A stretch of 64,000 bases of DNA from Streptomyces venezuelae (GCF_008642335.1 NZ_CP029191.1:3162001-3226000); one strand, 5' to 3'; numbered from the stretch's first letter, positions 18,268 through 27,241 are shown. The notes: generated by a model not told the origin, from the sequence alone. Numbers and translations are program-made.

Positions 18268-19764
18268 ATGGCGTCCAGCCTGACGAAGGACTCCGCCAGC
18301 ACCCCTGGCTCCGAGAAGACCTTCTTCGGCCACCCCCGCGGACTGGCCACTCTCTTCATGACCGAGATGTGGGAGCGCTACAGCTTCTACGGCATGAAGG
18401 CACTTCTCCCGCTGTACCTGATCGCCCCCGGCGGCATGAACATGAGTGCCACGACGGCGACGGCGATCTACTCCGTCTACATGTCGATGGTCTATCTCCT
18501 CGCCATGCCCGGCGGCTGGATGGCGGACCGCTTCTGGGGTCCGCGCAAGACGGTCGTCATCGGTGCGGCCGTCGTGATCCTCGGCCACATCACGCTCGCG
18601 CTGCCGAGCTCGGCCACCTTCTTCGCCGGTCTCGCGCTCGTCGCGCTCGGCTCCGGTCTCCTGAAGGCGAACATCTCCGTGATGGTCGGCCACCTCTACG
18701 ACGGTCCGAAGGACCCGCGCCGTGACGGTGGCTTCACGCTCTTCTACATCGGCATCAACCTCGGTGCCTTCCTCGCCCCGCTGTCCATCGGCACGGTCGG
18801 CGAGAACGTCAACTGGCACCTCGGCTTCGCGCTCGCCGCGGTCGGCATGGCGCTGGGTCTCGCCCAGTTCATGATCGGCTCGCGTCACCTGAGCGCGCAG
18901 AGCAGCGTGGTCTCGCAGCCCGCGACGCCGCAGCAGCGCGCCTCGGCCCTGCGCAACGGCCTGATCTGGCTGATCGTCGCCGCCGCGCTCTACACGCTCA
19001 TGGGCGTGACCGGCAACTTCGCCGACTGGGCCCTGATGCCGCTGATCATCGCGGGTCTGGTCATCCCGGTGACCGTCCTGGCCCGCATGAAGCGCGACAA
19101 GGAGCTCTCGCAGCTGGAGCAGTCCAAGCTGTCGGGTTACATCTGGTTCTTCGTGGTCGCCGCCGTCTTCTGGATGATCTACGACCAGAACGGCTCGACG
19201 CTGTCGATCTTCGGCAAGGGCTCGACGACGAACAACCTGCTCGGGTTCGACTTCCCGACCTCCTGGTACCAGTCGCTGAACCCGATCTTCATCATGGCGC
19301 TGGCCCCCGTGGTCGCCTCGGCGTGGCTGTGGCTGAACAAGCGGGGCAAGGAGCCGAGCACGGCCGTCAAGTTCGCCTCCAGCCTCACGCTGATCGGCAT
19401 CTCCTTCGCCGTCTTCCTCATCCCGCTGATCGACACCGCGAACAACGGCGGCCGCGTCAGCCCGATGTGGCTGGTCTCGATCTACTTCATCCAGACCGTC
19501 GGCGAGCTCTGCCTCTCCCCGGTCGGCCTGTCGCTCACGACCAAGATGGCCCCGGAGAAGTACAGCGCCCAGATGATGGGTGTCTGGTTCCTCGCGGTCA
19601 CCGCGGGCGACTCGGTGACGGGTCTGCTGACCTCGCCGCAGCTGGGCGTGGACCTGAACAATTCGGGGGCGGTCGCCGTCGAAGCGATCATCGCCGTCCT
19701 GGCCGGCTTCGGGATCTGGACGTCCCGCAAGAAGGTCAAGGAACTCATGGGTTCGGTCAACTGA
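18268..19764 (+). CDS. Proton-dependent oligopeptide transporter (POT/PTR family)
   Basis: 498 residues with 12-14 hydrophobic helices. The family signature is present: EMWERYSFYGMKALL carries the ExxER proton-coupling motif on helix 1, and FTLFYIGINLGAFLAP is the PTR2 signature around helix 5. It should import di- and tripeptides with protons across the cytoplasmic membrane. Gap of 470 bases upstream and a perfect hairpin terminator directly downstream, so it is a single-gene unit. Peptide use fits the nearby dipeptidase, but they are not linked in an operon. Confidence 0.94.
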   Translation: MASSLTKDSASTPGSEKTFFGHPRGLATLFMTEMWERYSFYGMKALLPLYLIAPGGMNMSATTATAIYSVYMSMVYLLAMPGGWMADRFWGPRKTVVIGAAVVILGHITLALPSSATFFAGLALVALGSGLLKANISVMVGHLYDGPKDPRRDGGFTLFYIGINLGAFLAPLSIGTVGENVNWHLGFALAAVGMALGLAQFMIGSRHLSAQSSVVSQPATPQQRASALRNGLIWLIVAAALYTLMGVTGNFADWALMPLIIAGLVIPVTVLARMKRDKELSQLEQSKLSGYIWFFVVAAVFWMIYDQNGSTLSIFGKGSTTNNLLGFDFPTSWYQSLNPIFIMALAPVVASAWLWLNKRGKEPSTAVKFASSLTLIGISFAVFLIPLIDTANNGGRVSPMWLVSIYFIQTVGELCLSPVGLSLTTKMAPEKYSAQMMGVWFLAVTAGDSVTGLLTSPQLGVDLNNSGAVAVEAIIAVLAGFGIWTSRKKVKELMGSVN

Positions 19765-19779
19765 CCCCACGGTTTCATC

Positions 19780-19816
19780 GGAAAGGGCCGCTGCTCCTGA
19801 AGCAGCGGCCCTTTCC
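19780..19816. terminator. Hairpin terminator after POT transporter
   Basis: Perfect 16-bp stem (GGAAAGGGCCGCTGCT and its complement) with a 5-base loop, 16 bases after the POT stop codon. No long T run, as is usual in Streptomyces. Confidence 0.9.
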
Positions 19817-19927
19817 GCTGTCTGCAGACCCTGGCGGCGTGCGAACAGAGGAACGTTCCGCCACCCGCACAGGTGGTGCGTGGGGGTTGTGCGGGAACGG
19901 GACGCCCAAGCGGTGCAACATCTCGCC

Positions 19928-20767
19928 ATGCACGCCATGCGTCGTACGTTGCTCAGCCTGGCCCTCTGCGGGGCGCTGCTGTCGTCCGGTGCCACCGCCG
20001 AGGCGGCCCCCGAGCCGCCGCACGGGCAGGTCTTCCGCTACGGGGGACACCCCCGCCAGAACATCACGGTGTACGGCGACGGCGGCACCCCACTCGTCAT
20101 CGTGCACGGCGGCTACTGGTCGAAGGACACCGACTGGAGCGGCTGGGCGCGGTGGTTCGCGGCGCGCGGGTTCACCGTGTACGACACCGACTACCGCCTC
20201 ACCTCCGACGCGGTCTGGCCCGCCCAGCGCGACGACGTCCTCGCGGCGCTCCACTGGGTGCAGCGCAGGGAGGACGGGCGGCGCCCCCTCGTGCTCGGCT
20301 CGTCGGCGGGTGGGCACCTCGCGCTGCAGGCGGGCGCGTACGGGGCGGGGTGGGCACGGTCGCGGGGCGTGGTCGCGCTGTCGCCGGTGGCCTCGCCGCT
20401 GCGGGCGTGGCGCGACGGGGCGAGACCGGGGGCGTCCGCGGAGCGGCGGGCGCTGCGGAGATCCGCGGCGCGGCTCGCGGGGTGTGTGCCGGAGACGGGG
20501 GCGGGGCGGACGTGCCGGGCACGCTGGACGGACCTGTCGGTCGCGTCCCACGCGTCGGGCGCGGACGACGCGCCGCTCCTCCTGATCCACTCCGCGGGGG
20601 ACTTCGTGCCGCGCACGCACTCCTCGGAGCTGGCGGGCGCGGAGCGGGGCGCGGGCCTGGGCGACATCACGGTCCGCACGGTGCCGGGGTCCGCGCACGG
20701 GGGCCCGCTGCTGCGGGGCTCGGGAATGGCGCAGTCGGTCCTGCGGTGGCTGCGGGGACACGCGTAA
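19928..20767 (+). CDS. Secreted alpha/beta hydrolase (esterase-like)
   Basis: 279 residues from ATG 19928 (or 19937). The N-terminus MRRTLLSLALCGALLSSG-AEA is a Sec signal peptide. The body has HGGYW (oxyanion loop), GSSAGG (nucleophile elbow with catalytic Ser), HSAGDFVP (Asp) and GSAHGG (His), so the full Ser-Asp-His triad of an esterase/lipase-like alpha/beta hydrolase is present. Substrate unknown; probably acts outside the cell. The frame is open to 19880, but the upstream part lacks signal-peptide character. No clear ribosome site is visible. Convergent with the condensation-domain gene. Confidence 0.8.
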   Translation: MHAMRRTLLSLALCGALLSSGATAEAAPEPPHGQVFRYGGHPRQNITVYGDGGTPLVIVHGGYWSKDTDWSGWARWFAARGFTVYDTDYRLTSDAVWPAQRDDVLAALHWVQRREDGRRPLVLGSSAGGHLALQAGAYGAGWARSRGVVALSPVASPLRAWRDGARPGASAERRALRRSAARLAGCVPETGAGRTCRARWTDLSVASHASGADDAPLLLIHSAGDFVPRTHSSELAGAERGAGLGDITVRTVPGSAHGGPLLRGSGMAQSVLRWLRGHA

Positions 20768-20785
20768 GGGATACGAGGACGAGGG

Positions 20786-20827
20786 TCAGAAGCCCCCGTA
20801 GTCGGCTCAGAAGCCCCCGTAGTCGAC
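20786..20827. repeat. 21-bp tandem duplication of a gene's 3' end
   Basis: The last ~20 bases of the condensation-domain gene, including its stop, are repeated head to tail just downstream (units 20786-20806 and 20807-20827, 19 of 21 identical). It looks like a recent slippage duplication that did not change the protein. Confidence 0.75.
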
Positions 20828-22189
20828 GAGGTTCCGCAGCGTGCGCCGCAGCGTGCCGTCGAGAGCGCGCTTCGTCTCCTTCGCCCGGTCCGTCCCTGCG
20901 TAGATCGCGTTCATGTAGAGGCCGGTATCGGTGCGGACGAGCCAGAAGTTGTACCAGCCCGACCCTTCCGCCCACACGTGCGACCTGGCGTTGCGCTCCA
21001 TGTGGAACTCCGCTCCGGGGGAACGGCGGACGTCGAGGTACGAGAACCAGTTCACCGAGTACGGCCAGTAGTGATGGGCGCAGTACTCGTCGGGGGCGAG
21101 CAGTTCCCACACCCGCACGAACGGGACGTCGATGTGCTGCCACATGTCGGTGAGGGCGGCGCGCACGCCGGCCATGACGGCGCCGAAGCTCTGACCGTCA
21201 CCCACCGGAAACGCGAGGGGCATGGTGTTCACGAACCAGCCCATCGCGTGGGCGTAGGGCCCGTTCCCGCGGTCGCTGACCGGCATGAGGGTCCGGTGGA
21301 CGTCGGGCCCGCCCTCCTTGCGCACGGCCACGCCCACGGCCGCGAGCAGCCCCATGTGGACCTTCCCGCCGGCGTCCCGGCACACCGTCTCAAGACCCTT
21401 CATCTCCTCGGCGGTGAGCAGGCACGTGGTCTCGTTGGCCGCCGGGTACATGCGGCCCGGCTCGAGGCCCATGTCCAGCGGGAAGCGCGGGAAGAGGCTT
21501 CCGGTCCCGGCGATGAACGCCTTCCAGCGGTCCAGGCGCGGGTCGTCGACGTGCAGGTCGATGTTGCGGTCGCGCTGCTCGTGGCTGAAGGCGAGGTAGC
21601 TGCCGGTCTCGGGGAGGGCGGGGGTGCGGCCGTCCGCGTAGGCGCGGTAGGCCTCGGCGATGTCGCGCACGCCGACCGGCATGGACAGCCCGTCGGCCAC
21701 GGCGTGGTCGCAGGAGAACCACACGGTGGCGGAGTCGTCCCGGATGACGGCGCCGAGCCGGATCATGGGCCAGACGAGCGGGTCGACTCCACGGAAGATG
21801 TGGTGCAGCAGGTCGCGTACGGCGGACGGCGACTCCGCGTGCCCGTGGTCGACCGGCCTCAACTCGACGTGTTCCGGGGCGAGGACGTCACAGGACAGGC
21901 CGCCGGTGAGCTGCTGGAAGGTGCTGCGCAGGACGTCGTGGCGCCGTACGAAGTGCAGCAGGGCGGCGCCGAGCGCTTCGCGGTCGACGGGGCCGGACAG
22001 CTCGAACGTCGCGGCGATGTACGTGGTGAGGTAGTCGTCGGCGGCGCGGGCCTCCTGGGCGATGCTGAAGTGCTTCTCCTGGTTGAAGCTGGTGACCCCG
22101 CTCGGCTGCTCGTTCCCGTCCGCGGCGACCATCCGCCACTCGTACACGTCTCCCGGGGCGAACTGCACGTCTTCGACGTTTACCTGCAT
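20807..22189 (-). CDS. Stand-alone condensation-domain acyltransferase-like protein
   Basis: 460 residues, one condensation superfamily domain (the CAT/NRPS-C/Pap fold). The catalytic HxxxDG appears as DHAVADG; the first His of the classic HHxxxDG is Asp, but the essential second His and the Asp remain. Other C-domain landmarks are VRRHDVLRSTF near residue 88 and a C-terminal bridging region (MGWFVNTMPLAFPV). Such free-standing proteins join an acyl or aminoacyl group to an alcohol or amine. No adenylation or carrier domain is encoded nearby, so the donor must come from elsewhere or be CoA-linked. Length fits a single domain. Start at ATG 22189; upstream open frame is repeat DNA. Confidence 0.8.
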   Translation of the reverse strand: MQVNVEDVQFAPGDVYEWRMVAADGNEQPSGVTSFNQEKHFSIAQEARAADDYLTTYIAATFELSGPVDREALGAALLHFVRRHDVLRSTFQQLTGGLSCDVLAPEHVELRPVDHGHAESPSAVRDLLHHIFRGVDPLVWPMIRLGAVIRDDSATVWFSCDHAVADGLSMPVGVRDIAEAYRAYADGRTPALPETGSYLAFSHEQRDRNIDLHVDDPRLDRWKAFIAGTGSLFPRFPLDMGLEPGRMYPAANETTCLLTAEEMKGLETVCRDAGGKVHMGLLAAVGVAVRKEGGPDVHRTLMPVSDRGNGPYAHAMGWFVNTMPLAFPVGDGQSFGAVMAGVRAALTDMWQHIDVPFVRVWELLAPDEYCAHHYWPYSVNWFSYLDVRRSPGAEFHMERNARSHVWAEGSGWYNFWLVRTDTGLYMNAIYAGTDRAKETKRALDGTLRRTLRNLVDYGGF

Positions 22190-22601
22190 CACGCCCCGCC
22201 CAACGAGACGCCTCCCGCGGGGCAACGGCACGTCACGGAATCCGCGCGGGGACCGGCGCGACCGGCCGTCGCCTGCGGGCAGTTCCGGGTTGCTCGCGCA
22301 GTTCCCCGCGCCCCTGGGGAGCCGACGCACGGGTCGACGCCCACACAACGCTCCCCGCACGGAGGTGCGGTCAAGGGGCGCGGGGAACTGCGCGACCAGC
22401 CACGACGGGCCCGCAGGGAAGCCGTCGCCTGGTTCGTCCGCACACAACGCTCCCCGCACGGAGGTGCCGTTCAGGGGCGCGGGGAACTGCGCGACCAGCC
22501 ACCGACTGCCCGCAGACGCGTCTGCCTCCCGCGGTGCATCGGCGGCCGCGGGCAGTCGCGGGTTGCTCGCGCAGTTCCCCGCGCCCCCACCGGGGCACAG
22601 G
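22190..22601. repeat. Cluster of four dispersed-repeat arms
   Basis: Between the condensation and surface-protein genes there are four arms of the GGGGCGCGGGGAACTGCGCG family: reverse (about 22292-22318), forward (22374-22400), forward (22472-22500) and reverse (22563-22590). The two forward arms lie in ~62-base direct repeats (22342-22403 and 22441-22502, 99 bases apart) that share a CACACAACGCTCCCCGCACG head. No gene is evident; open frames here are repeat-driven. Confidence 0.85.
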
Positions 22602-23957
22602 TCAGCGCGCGCCCCGGCGCCGGGGCAGGAACGTGAAGACCGCTCCGCCCAGGAGGATCACCGTGCCGGCGACAAGACCGAGCGCCCGCAGCGCCCCGTC
22701 GTCCTCCGCCCCCGTCTCCGCGAGACCCCCGCCCGAGGCGGAGCCACCCGCGGCGGAGCCACCCGCCGTACCGGAGCCCCCGGCCGCACCGGAACCACCC
22801 GTCCCGGAGGAACCCCCCGCCGCCCCGCCCGGCTGCGCGGACGTGTCGAGTTCGAGGGAGACCTCCGCCTTCGCCGGCGTACACGTCGTCGTCGTGCCCA
22901 GCGCCTTCACCGTCAGGACACCCGGCGACAGCGTCGACTTCCCGTCCGCCCCCGGCTTGTACGTCCCGGTGAGGTCAGGAATCGTCATCGGGTCGCCCGA
23001 CTTGATCGGCTCCTTGTTGGTCGGCCCCTCCACATGCACCGTGCCCTTGTCCGCGCCGCCCAGCGCGACCTCCATCGACGGCTTCACGGAGTCCGCGGGG
23101 ATGTCCGCCGGGCTGTCCATCACCGCCTTCTTGAACTGCACGGTGAGGCCGTAACTCCCGCCGTCCTTCTTGGCGTTGATCTGGACCGGCGACGTCGCCT
23201 CCTTGTCGCCGATGGGCGTCTTGCACTTGTACGGGGTCTGGACCTCCTTGCCGGGGAAGTCGGTCTGCCCACCTCCCCCGCCGGTGGAACCGCCGGCGGA
23301 ACCACCGGTAGAACCGCCGGAGGACCCAGCCGTCGTACCACCCGAAGAGGAGCCACCTGACGAAGACCCGCCCGTCGACGAACCTCCCGAACTGCCCCCG
23401 CCCGCCGTCACCTTGATCGTCGCGCCCACCCCCACCCGCTCCTTGGGCGTGCACTTCGTGTCCGTCGAGATCGGCTTGTTGACGTTGATGTTGTACGCGT
23501 CCGGCGTCAGCGTCACCTCGCCCGCCGCCGTCAGCTTGAGCTTGCCCTTCATGTCGGAGAGGAGCATGGGGCTGTTCTTCTTGATGGGCGGGTTCTTGCG
23601 CTCACCCGTCATCTTCAGGTCGCCCGTCCGGCCCCCGGCCAGCTTGATCGTGCCGGTCGGCTGCACCGTGTTCTCGCCGAGGTCCAGGACGTCCGGGTTC
23701 TTGGACGCGGCCTGCGTCGTCTTCCACACCACCTCGACCTCGTCGCCGACCTTCGCCGTCGCGGGCGCGCTGATCTCGACCTGGGTCGTGCCCTGCACGG
23801 GCGGCAGACCGGAGATCGGCGGCGGAATGCACTCCGTCTTGTAGGCGACCGCGGCGGCCGCGGCGGCGTGCGCGGGCCCCGCGGTCAGCAGAACCCCCGC
23901 TCCGCCCAGCAGGAGCGCGACCGAGGCCGCGCCCGCTCTCCGTCGTTGCGTGATCAC
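22602..23957 (-). CDS. Sortase-anchored surface protein, two-domain, LAETG motif
   Basis: 451 residues from a GTG overlapping the previous stop (GTGA). Signal peptide (1-31), domain A (about 36-183), a Gly/Ser linker (184-230), domain B (about 242-372), a second Gly/Ser/Ala-rich linker, then the sortase signal LAETG (412-416), a hydrophobic helix and a basic tail RRRGAR. LAxTG is the signal used by class E sortases in Streptomyces. Domain B aligns well with the core of the 251-residue protein at 26366-27121 (CKTPIGDK, LTVKALGTTTTCTP), and domain A is a diverged copy. Cysteine pairs frame each domain. Likely covalently linked to peptidoglycan. Function unknown. Confidence 0.85.
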   Translation of the reverse strand: MITQRRRAGAASVALLLGGAGVLLTAGPAHAAAAAAVAYKTECIPPPISGLPPVQGTTQVEISAPATAKVGDEVEVVWKTTQAASKNPDVLDLGENTVQPTGTIKLAGGRTGDLKMTGERKNPPIKKNSPMLLSDMKGKLKLTAAGEVTLTPDAYNINVNKPISTDTKCTPKERVGVGATIKVTAGGGSSGGSSTGGSSSGGSSSGGTTAGSSGGSTGGSAGGSTGGGGGQTDFPGKEVQTPYKCKTPIGDKEATSPVQINAKKDGGSYGLTVQFKKAVMDSPADIPADSVKPSMEVALGGADKGTVHVEGPTNKEPIKSGDPMTIPDLTGTYKPGADGKSTLSPGVLTVKALGTTTTCTPAKAEVSLELDTSAQPGGAAGGSSGTGGSGAAGGSGTAGGSAAGGSASGGGLAETGAEDDGALRALGLVAGTVILLGGAVFTFLPRRRGAR

Positions 23958-25309
23958 GTGGTTCCCTTCGTCGGACTGTCGTCGGACGGTGCGGAGAGCC
24001 GGCCTGCGGGTGCGCCGGGGTCTGTGTCGGGGGTGAACCAGGGCAGGGCGCCGGTGCTGGGGCCGGGGGCGGGGGCAGTGACCGTCGGGTCACCCGTGCC
24101 GCCCGGATCGCCCGCACCGGGCGCCCCCTTGGGGTACCTGCCGGACGTACGCGCCGCATGCGACGCCCGCCCCTTCCGGTCCGCGTCGACCGCCCCCTGC
24201 GGCAGCCTCAACCGCGGCATACGGCGCGCGAGTTCGGCGACGCGGGCACCGCGGCGTCGCCCGGCGCCCGACCGGGACGCGCCGCGCCGGTTCGGCCGGA
24301 GCCGGTCCACGACCGCCATGCCGATACGGAAGACGGCCGCGGGCACGACGACGCACAGCAGGAGCCAGAAGAGCGTCACGCCCCACGGACGCCCCACGCC
24401 CCACGGCTGCTCGGCGAGGACCTTCCCGCCGAACTTCAGCGAGACCAGATAGTCCCCGTGCGCCCCCGCCGAAAGCTCCACCGGCAGCTTGATCCGCGCC
24501 TTCTCGCCGGGAGCGATCGTGCCGCGCCACTGCTGCTCCTCCCACTGCGGCGCGAACACGCCGTGGGACGTACCGACCTGGAAGACGGGGTCCTTCACCG
24601 GCACCGAGCCCACGTTGCCGACGGTGAATTCGAGCGTGCGCTGCGGCGGGGCGCCGAACCAGGTCAGCACCCCGCTGGACCCCTCCAGCGCCGTGTCGGT
24701 CAGCACGGAGAGCCTGCCGCCGTTCGCCTGCGCGGGCAGCGGCTTCACGGGGTGGCCCGCGACCTTCAATACGGCGTCGACCTGCTGTTTCTCCCCCGTC
24801 ACCGTCGCCACGTGGACGACGCAGGGGCAGGGCTCCGGCGGCTCTGCGACGGGGAGTTTCTTGCTGAACGCGCCGTCGTCGTCCGTGGTGACGGCGCGAC
24901 CGTCGGAGTTGGCGCAGGAGTTCGTGCCGCCGACGACGCCCTTGCCGGGTGCCGACTGGCCGCAGACGAGCATCATCAGGAGTGCGTCGGGCCGCCACCC
25001 CGCGCCCTTGACGGTGACGGAACCGCCCTTGCCCGCCTGGGACGCCGAGAGCTTCACGGTCGGCTTGGCGGGCTTGGCCGCGGCGGCGGCCGCGGGTGTG
25101 GATGCGGGTGTGGATGCGGGTGTGGATGCGGACGCGGACGCCTGCGGCAGCAACGTGAGACCGAGGAGAGCCAGGGCGGCGAGGAAAGCCACAGCCCCCC
25201 GCACCAGGCCCGCTCCCCTGCCCCTACCCACACCCGCTCGTGCTCCCGTTTCCGTTCCCGTTTCCGTTCCCGCATGCGCCCCCGGGCCGGGGCCGTTCTC
25301 ACCGTTCAC
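23954..25309 (-). CDS. Secreted membrane-anchored protein of the surface operon, function unknown
   Basis: 451 residues from a GTG that overlaps the stop of the upstream gene (GTGA, 25306-25309). Signal/anchor helix at about 32-55, then a low-complexity Ala/Ser/Thr/Pro stretch with three STPA repeats, an extracytoplasmic region with a Cys-rich stretch (CGQS, NSCANS, EPCPCVV) and a beta-rich domain resembling Ig-like wall proteins. A C-terminal membrane helix (TLFWLLLCVVVPAAVFRIGMAV) and a basic cytoplasmic tail of ~110 residues complete it. No sortase motif. It lies between a WxL-type protein and a sortase substrate and is translationally coupled to both, so it probably works with them at the surface. 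Confidence 0.78.
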   Translation of the reverse strand: MNGENGPGPGAHAGTETGTETGARAGVGRGRGAGLVRGAVAFLAALALLGLTLLPQASASASTPASTPASTPAAAAAAKPAKPTVKLSASQAGKGGSVTVKGAGWRPDALLMMLVCGQSAPGKGVVGGTNSCANSDGRAVTTDDDGAFSKKLPVAEPPEPCPCVVHVATVTGEKQQVDAVLKVAGHPVKPLPAQANGGRLSVLTDTALEGSSGVLTWFGAPPQRTLEFTVGNVGSVPVKDPVFQVGTSHGVFAPQWEEQQWRGTIAPGEKARIKLPVELSAGAHGDYLVSLKFGGKVLAEQPWGVGRPWGVTLFWLLLCVVVPAAVFRIGMAVVDRLRPNRRGASRSGAGRRRGARVAELARRMPRLRLPQGAVDADRKGRASHAARTSGRYPKGAPGAGDPGGTGDPTVTAPAPGPSTGALPWFTPDTDPGAPAGRLSAPSDDSPTKGTT

Positions 25310-26337
25310 CGTTCGTCTCCCGTCCCCGCTCGCGCCAACTCCCGCGTCTCGCCCGCCCGTTCGCCGCCGTCGCCCGTCTCGGGCTCCTCCGTGCGCCGCC
25401 GCCCCCGTCTGCGTACGACATGCAGCGCCCCGCCGACCGCCGCGAGCAGCAGCGCAGCCCCGCCCGCCACCGCGCCCCACGGCACGAAGCGGGCCGCGGC
25501 CGTGGCGGTGTCGCGGGCGCCGCCCGCGGCCGTGACCGTCAGCTCGACGTCGACCGAGTCGAACGCCGGGGCGCCCGGCCACGGCTCGGTCAGGGACACC
25601 CGGCGGCCGGGCAGCAGCTCGACCGGCAGCGTGCGCGCGGGGCGGTCGAGGCGGGCGCCGAGGACACCGTCCGCGTGCACGGCGAGCTTCGGGGTCAGCA
25701 CGGTGTTGCCGCGGTTGACCAGGTCGTACGAGATGCTGCCCGCGTCGGTGTCGACGTCGACGCGTTCGACGGTGAGCGCGGAGAGCGTCGGTCCTTCGAC
25801 CCGCAGGTCCACGCGTACGCCGACCGTGCGGCCGCCCCCGCTCGCGACGATGGCCCCCGGGTGGTCGCCGGGCATCGCGTTCGTGGGCACGGTGACGCTG
25901 AACGGCACCTCGGCCCGGGTCCGCGGGGGCACCTTCACCTGACGTTTCGCGAAACTGATCCACGCCCCGGTGTCCTTCGGCGTGCCCTTGGCGGGCGTGA
26001 CGGAGAACGCTCCGGAGCCGGTGTTGCGGGCGTCCGCGCCCCGCAGGGTGATCGTGCGGGGCTTCGGGCCGGGGTTGGTGACGGAGAGGGTGTCCTGGAG
26101 CACGGCTCCGGGGGTGCCCTCCGCGTAGAAGGAGGGCCGCCCGTCCTTCGCGGGCCGGGTGCCGCCGCCGGACGAGGGCGCGACGGACCAGGCGGCCGGG
26201 CCGCCACCACTGCCGTCCGCGCGATCACCGCCATCCGCCCGCCCGCCACCGTCCGCGTGCGCGGGCCCGGCGCCGCCGGCCACCACCAGCAGCGCCAGGG
26301 CAGCCGCGTACAACCCACCTCGCACGGAGAATGTCAT
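25306..26337 (-). CDS. WxL-peptidoglycan-domain (DUF916-like) membrane protein
   Basis: 343 residues. Signal peptide (1-28), a Gly/Asp-rich linker, then a beta-sandwich region (about 65-275) with the pattern of DUF916 proteins found with WxL surface proteins in Gram-positive bacteria: DTLSVTNPGPKPRTITLRGADA, a PTNAMPGDHPGAIVAS motif and VSYDLVNRGNTVL-type stretch. A C-terminal membrane helix (about 284-306) and basic tail follow. In Firmicutes these proteins help anchor partner proteins to the wall. It is second in a four-gene operon and overlaps the next gene by 4 bases. Confidence 0.8.
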   Translation of the reverse strand: MTFSVRGGLYAAALALLVVAGGAGPAHADGGGRADGGDRADGSGGGPAAWSVAPSSGGGTRPAKDGRPSFYAEGTPGAVLQDTLSVTNPGPKPRTITLRGADARNTGSGAFSVTPAKGTPKDTGAWISFAKRQVKVPPRTRAEVPFSVTVPTNAMPGDHPGAIVASGGGRTVGVRVDLRVEGPTLSALTVERVDVDTDAGSISYDLVNRGNTVLTPKLAVHADGVLGARLDRPARTLPVELLPGRRVSLTEPWPGAPAFDSVDVELTVTAAGGARDTATAAARFVPWGAVAGGAALLLAAVGGALHVVRRRGRRRTEEPETGDGGERAGETRELARAGTGDER

Positions 26338-26365
26338 CGGCGGCTCCTCAGTCGTCCCGCGGGCC

Positions 26366-27121
26366 CTACCGCGACCGTGCCGCCTGGTTCCTGCGCGTCA
26401 GCCACAGCGCCCCGGCCGCTCCCGCGAGCAGCACCGTGCCGCCGAGGGTGCCGAGTGCGACGGCGGAGTCCGCGGGGCCGGTCTGCGGGAGCTCGCCGCC
26501 GCCGGAGGGTGCGCTGCCGGAGCCGCCCGTCGTACCCGTGCCGCCACCGGTCGCGTCGGAGCCCCCGCCCGAACCGCCCCCGGAGCTCCCGGAGCCCCCG
26601 GAACCACCGGCGCCCTTGACGTCGAGTTCGAGCGACGGCTTGGGATTGTTGGACGGCGTGCACGTCGTGGTCGTACCGAGCGCCTTGATCGTGAGGACAC
26701 CGGCCGTGAACGTGACCTTGCCGCTCTTCTTGGGCGTGTACGTCCCCGACAGGTCACTGATCTTGATCGGGGTGTTCGCGGGGATGGCCTCGGCGTTCGT
26801 CGCGCCGGAGACCGGCACCGTGCCGCTCTCCGCGCCGCCCAGCTTGATCACCGCGCTTGGCTTCATCGCGCCCTTGCCGAGCTCGACGGGGCTGGAGGAG
26901 ACGCCCTTCTGGAAGGACATGGTGAGCTTGTAGCCGCTGCCGCTCTTGACGCTCTTGATGTCGATCGGCGAGACGGCGCTCTTGTCCCCGATCGGTGTCT
27001 TGCACTGATAGTTGACGTCCTGGACGGTGGCCTGCGCGGCGGGGGCGGCCAGCAGCACCGCTGAGCCGCCGGCCAGGACGGTGGCGAGCGCGAGCGCGGC
27101 CGATTTTTTCGTGTGCGACAC
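26366..27121 (-). CDS. Sortase-anchored surface protein, LPQTG motif
   Basis: 251 residues from GTG 27121. Signal peptide (1-32), one beta-rich domain (about 36-165) with Cys40 and Cys154 at its ends, a Gly/Ser/Thr linker (170-208), the sortase signal LPQTG (211-215), a hydrophobic helix and a basic tail. The domain is a paralogue of domain B in the LAETG protein downstream (CKTPIGDK, SGTYTP, VLTIKALGTTTTCTP). First gene of a compact operon with the DUF916-like protein 28 bases downstream. It is expected to be linked to peptidoglycan by a sortase encoded elsewhere. Binding partner unknown. Confidence 0.87.
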   Translation of the reverse strand: MSHTKKSAALALATVLAGGSAVLLAAPAAQATVQDVNYQCKTPIGDKSAVSPIDIKSVKSGSGYKLTMSFQKGVSSSPVELGKGAMKPSAVIKLGGAESGTVPVSGATNAEAIPANTPIKISDLSGTYTPKKSGKVTFTAGVLTIKALGTTTTCTPSNNPKPSLELDVKGAGGSGGSGSSGGGSGGGSDATGGGTGTTGGSGSAPSGGGELPQTGPADSAVALGTLGGTVLLAGAAGALWLTRRNQAARSR

Positions 27122-27241
27122 CTCGTTTGTCCCCTCATGCCGGTCGTGGCGTGCCGCGGTGCGGAGTGACGGGTGTTACTGACGGCACATCAGATTGGGC
27201 GCTCAAGGTACGCCGGGGACCTTGACGAGGGAAGACAAAAG

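Noticed and set aside
18130..19995. 621-codon minus-strand frame opposite the POT transporter
   Set aside because: Arg/Asp/Gln/His-rich, no domain; shadow of the plus-strand gene.
20807..22189. Nonribosomal peptide cluster suggested by the condensation domain
   Set aside because: No adenylation, carrier or thioesterase domains anywhere in the window.
22062..23360. Plus-strand frame full of repeats of Pro/Arg opposite the surface protein
   Set aside because: Reverse translation of the Gly/Ser linkers and repeat DNA.
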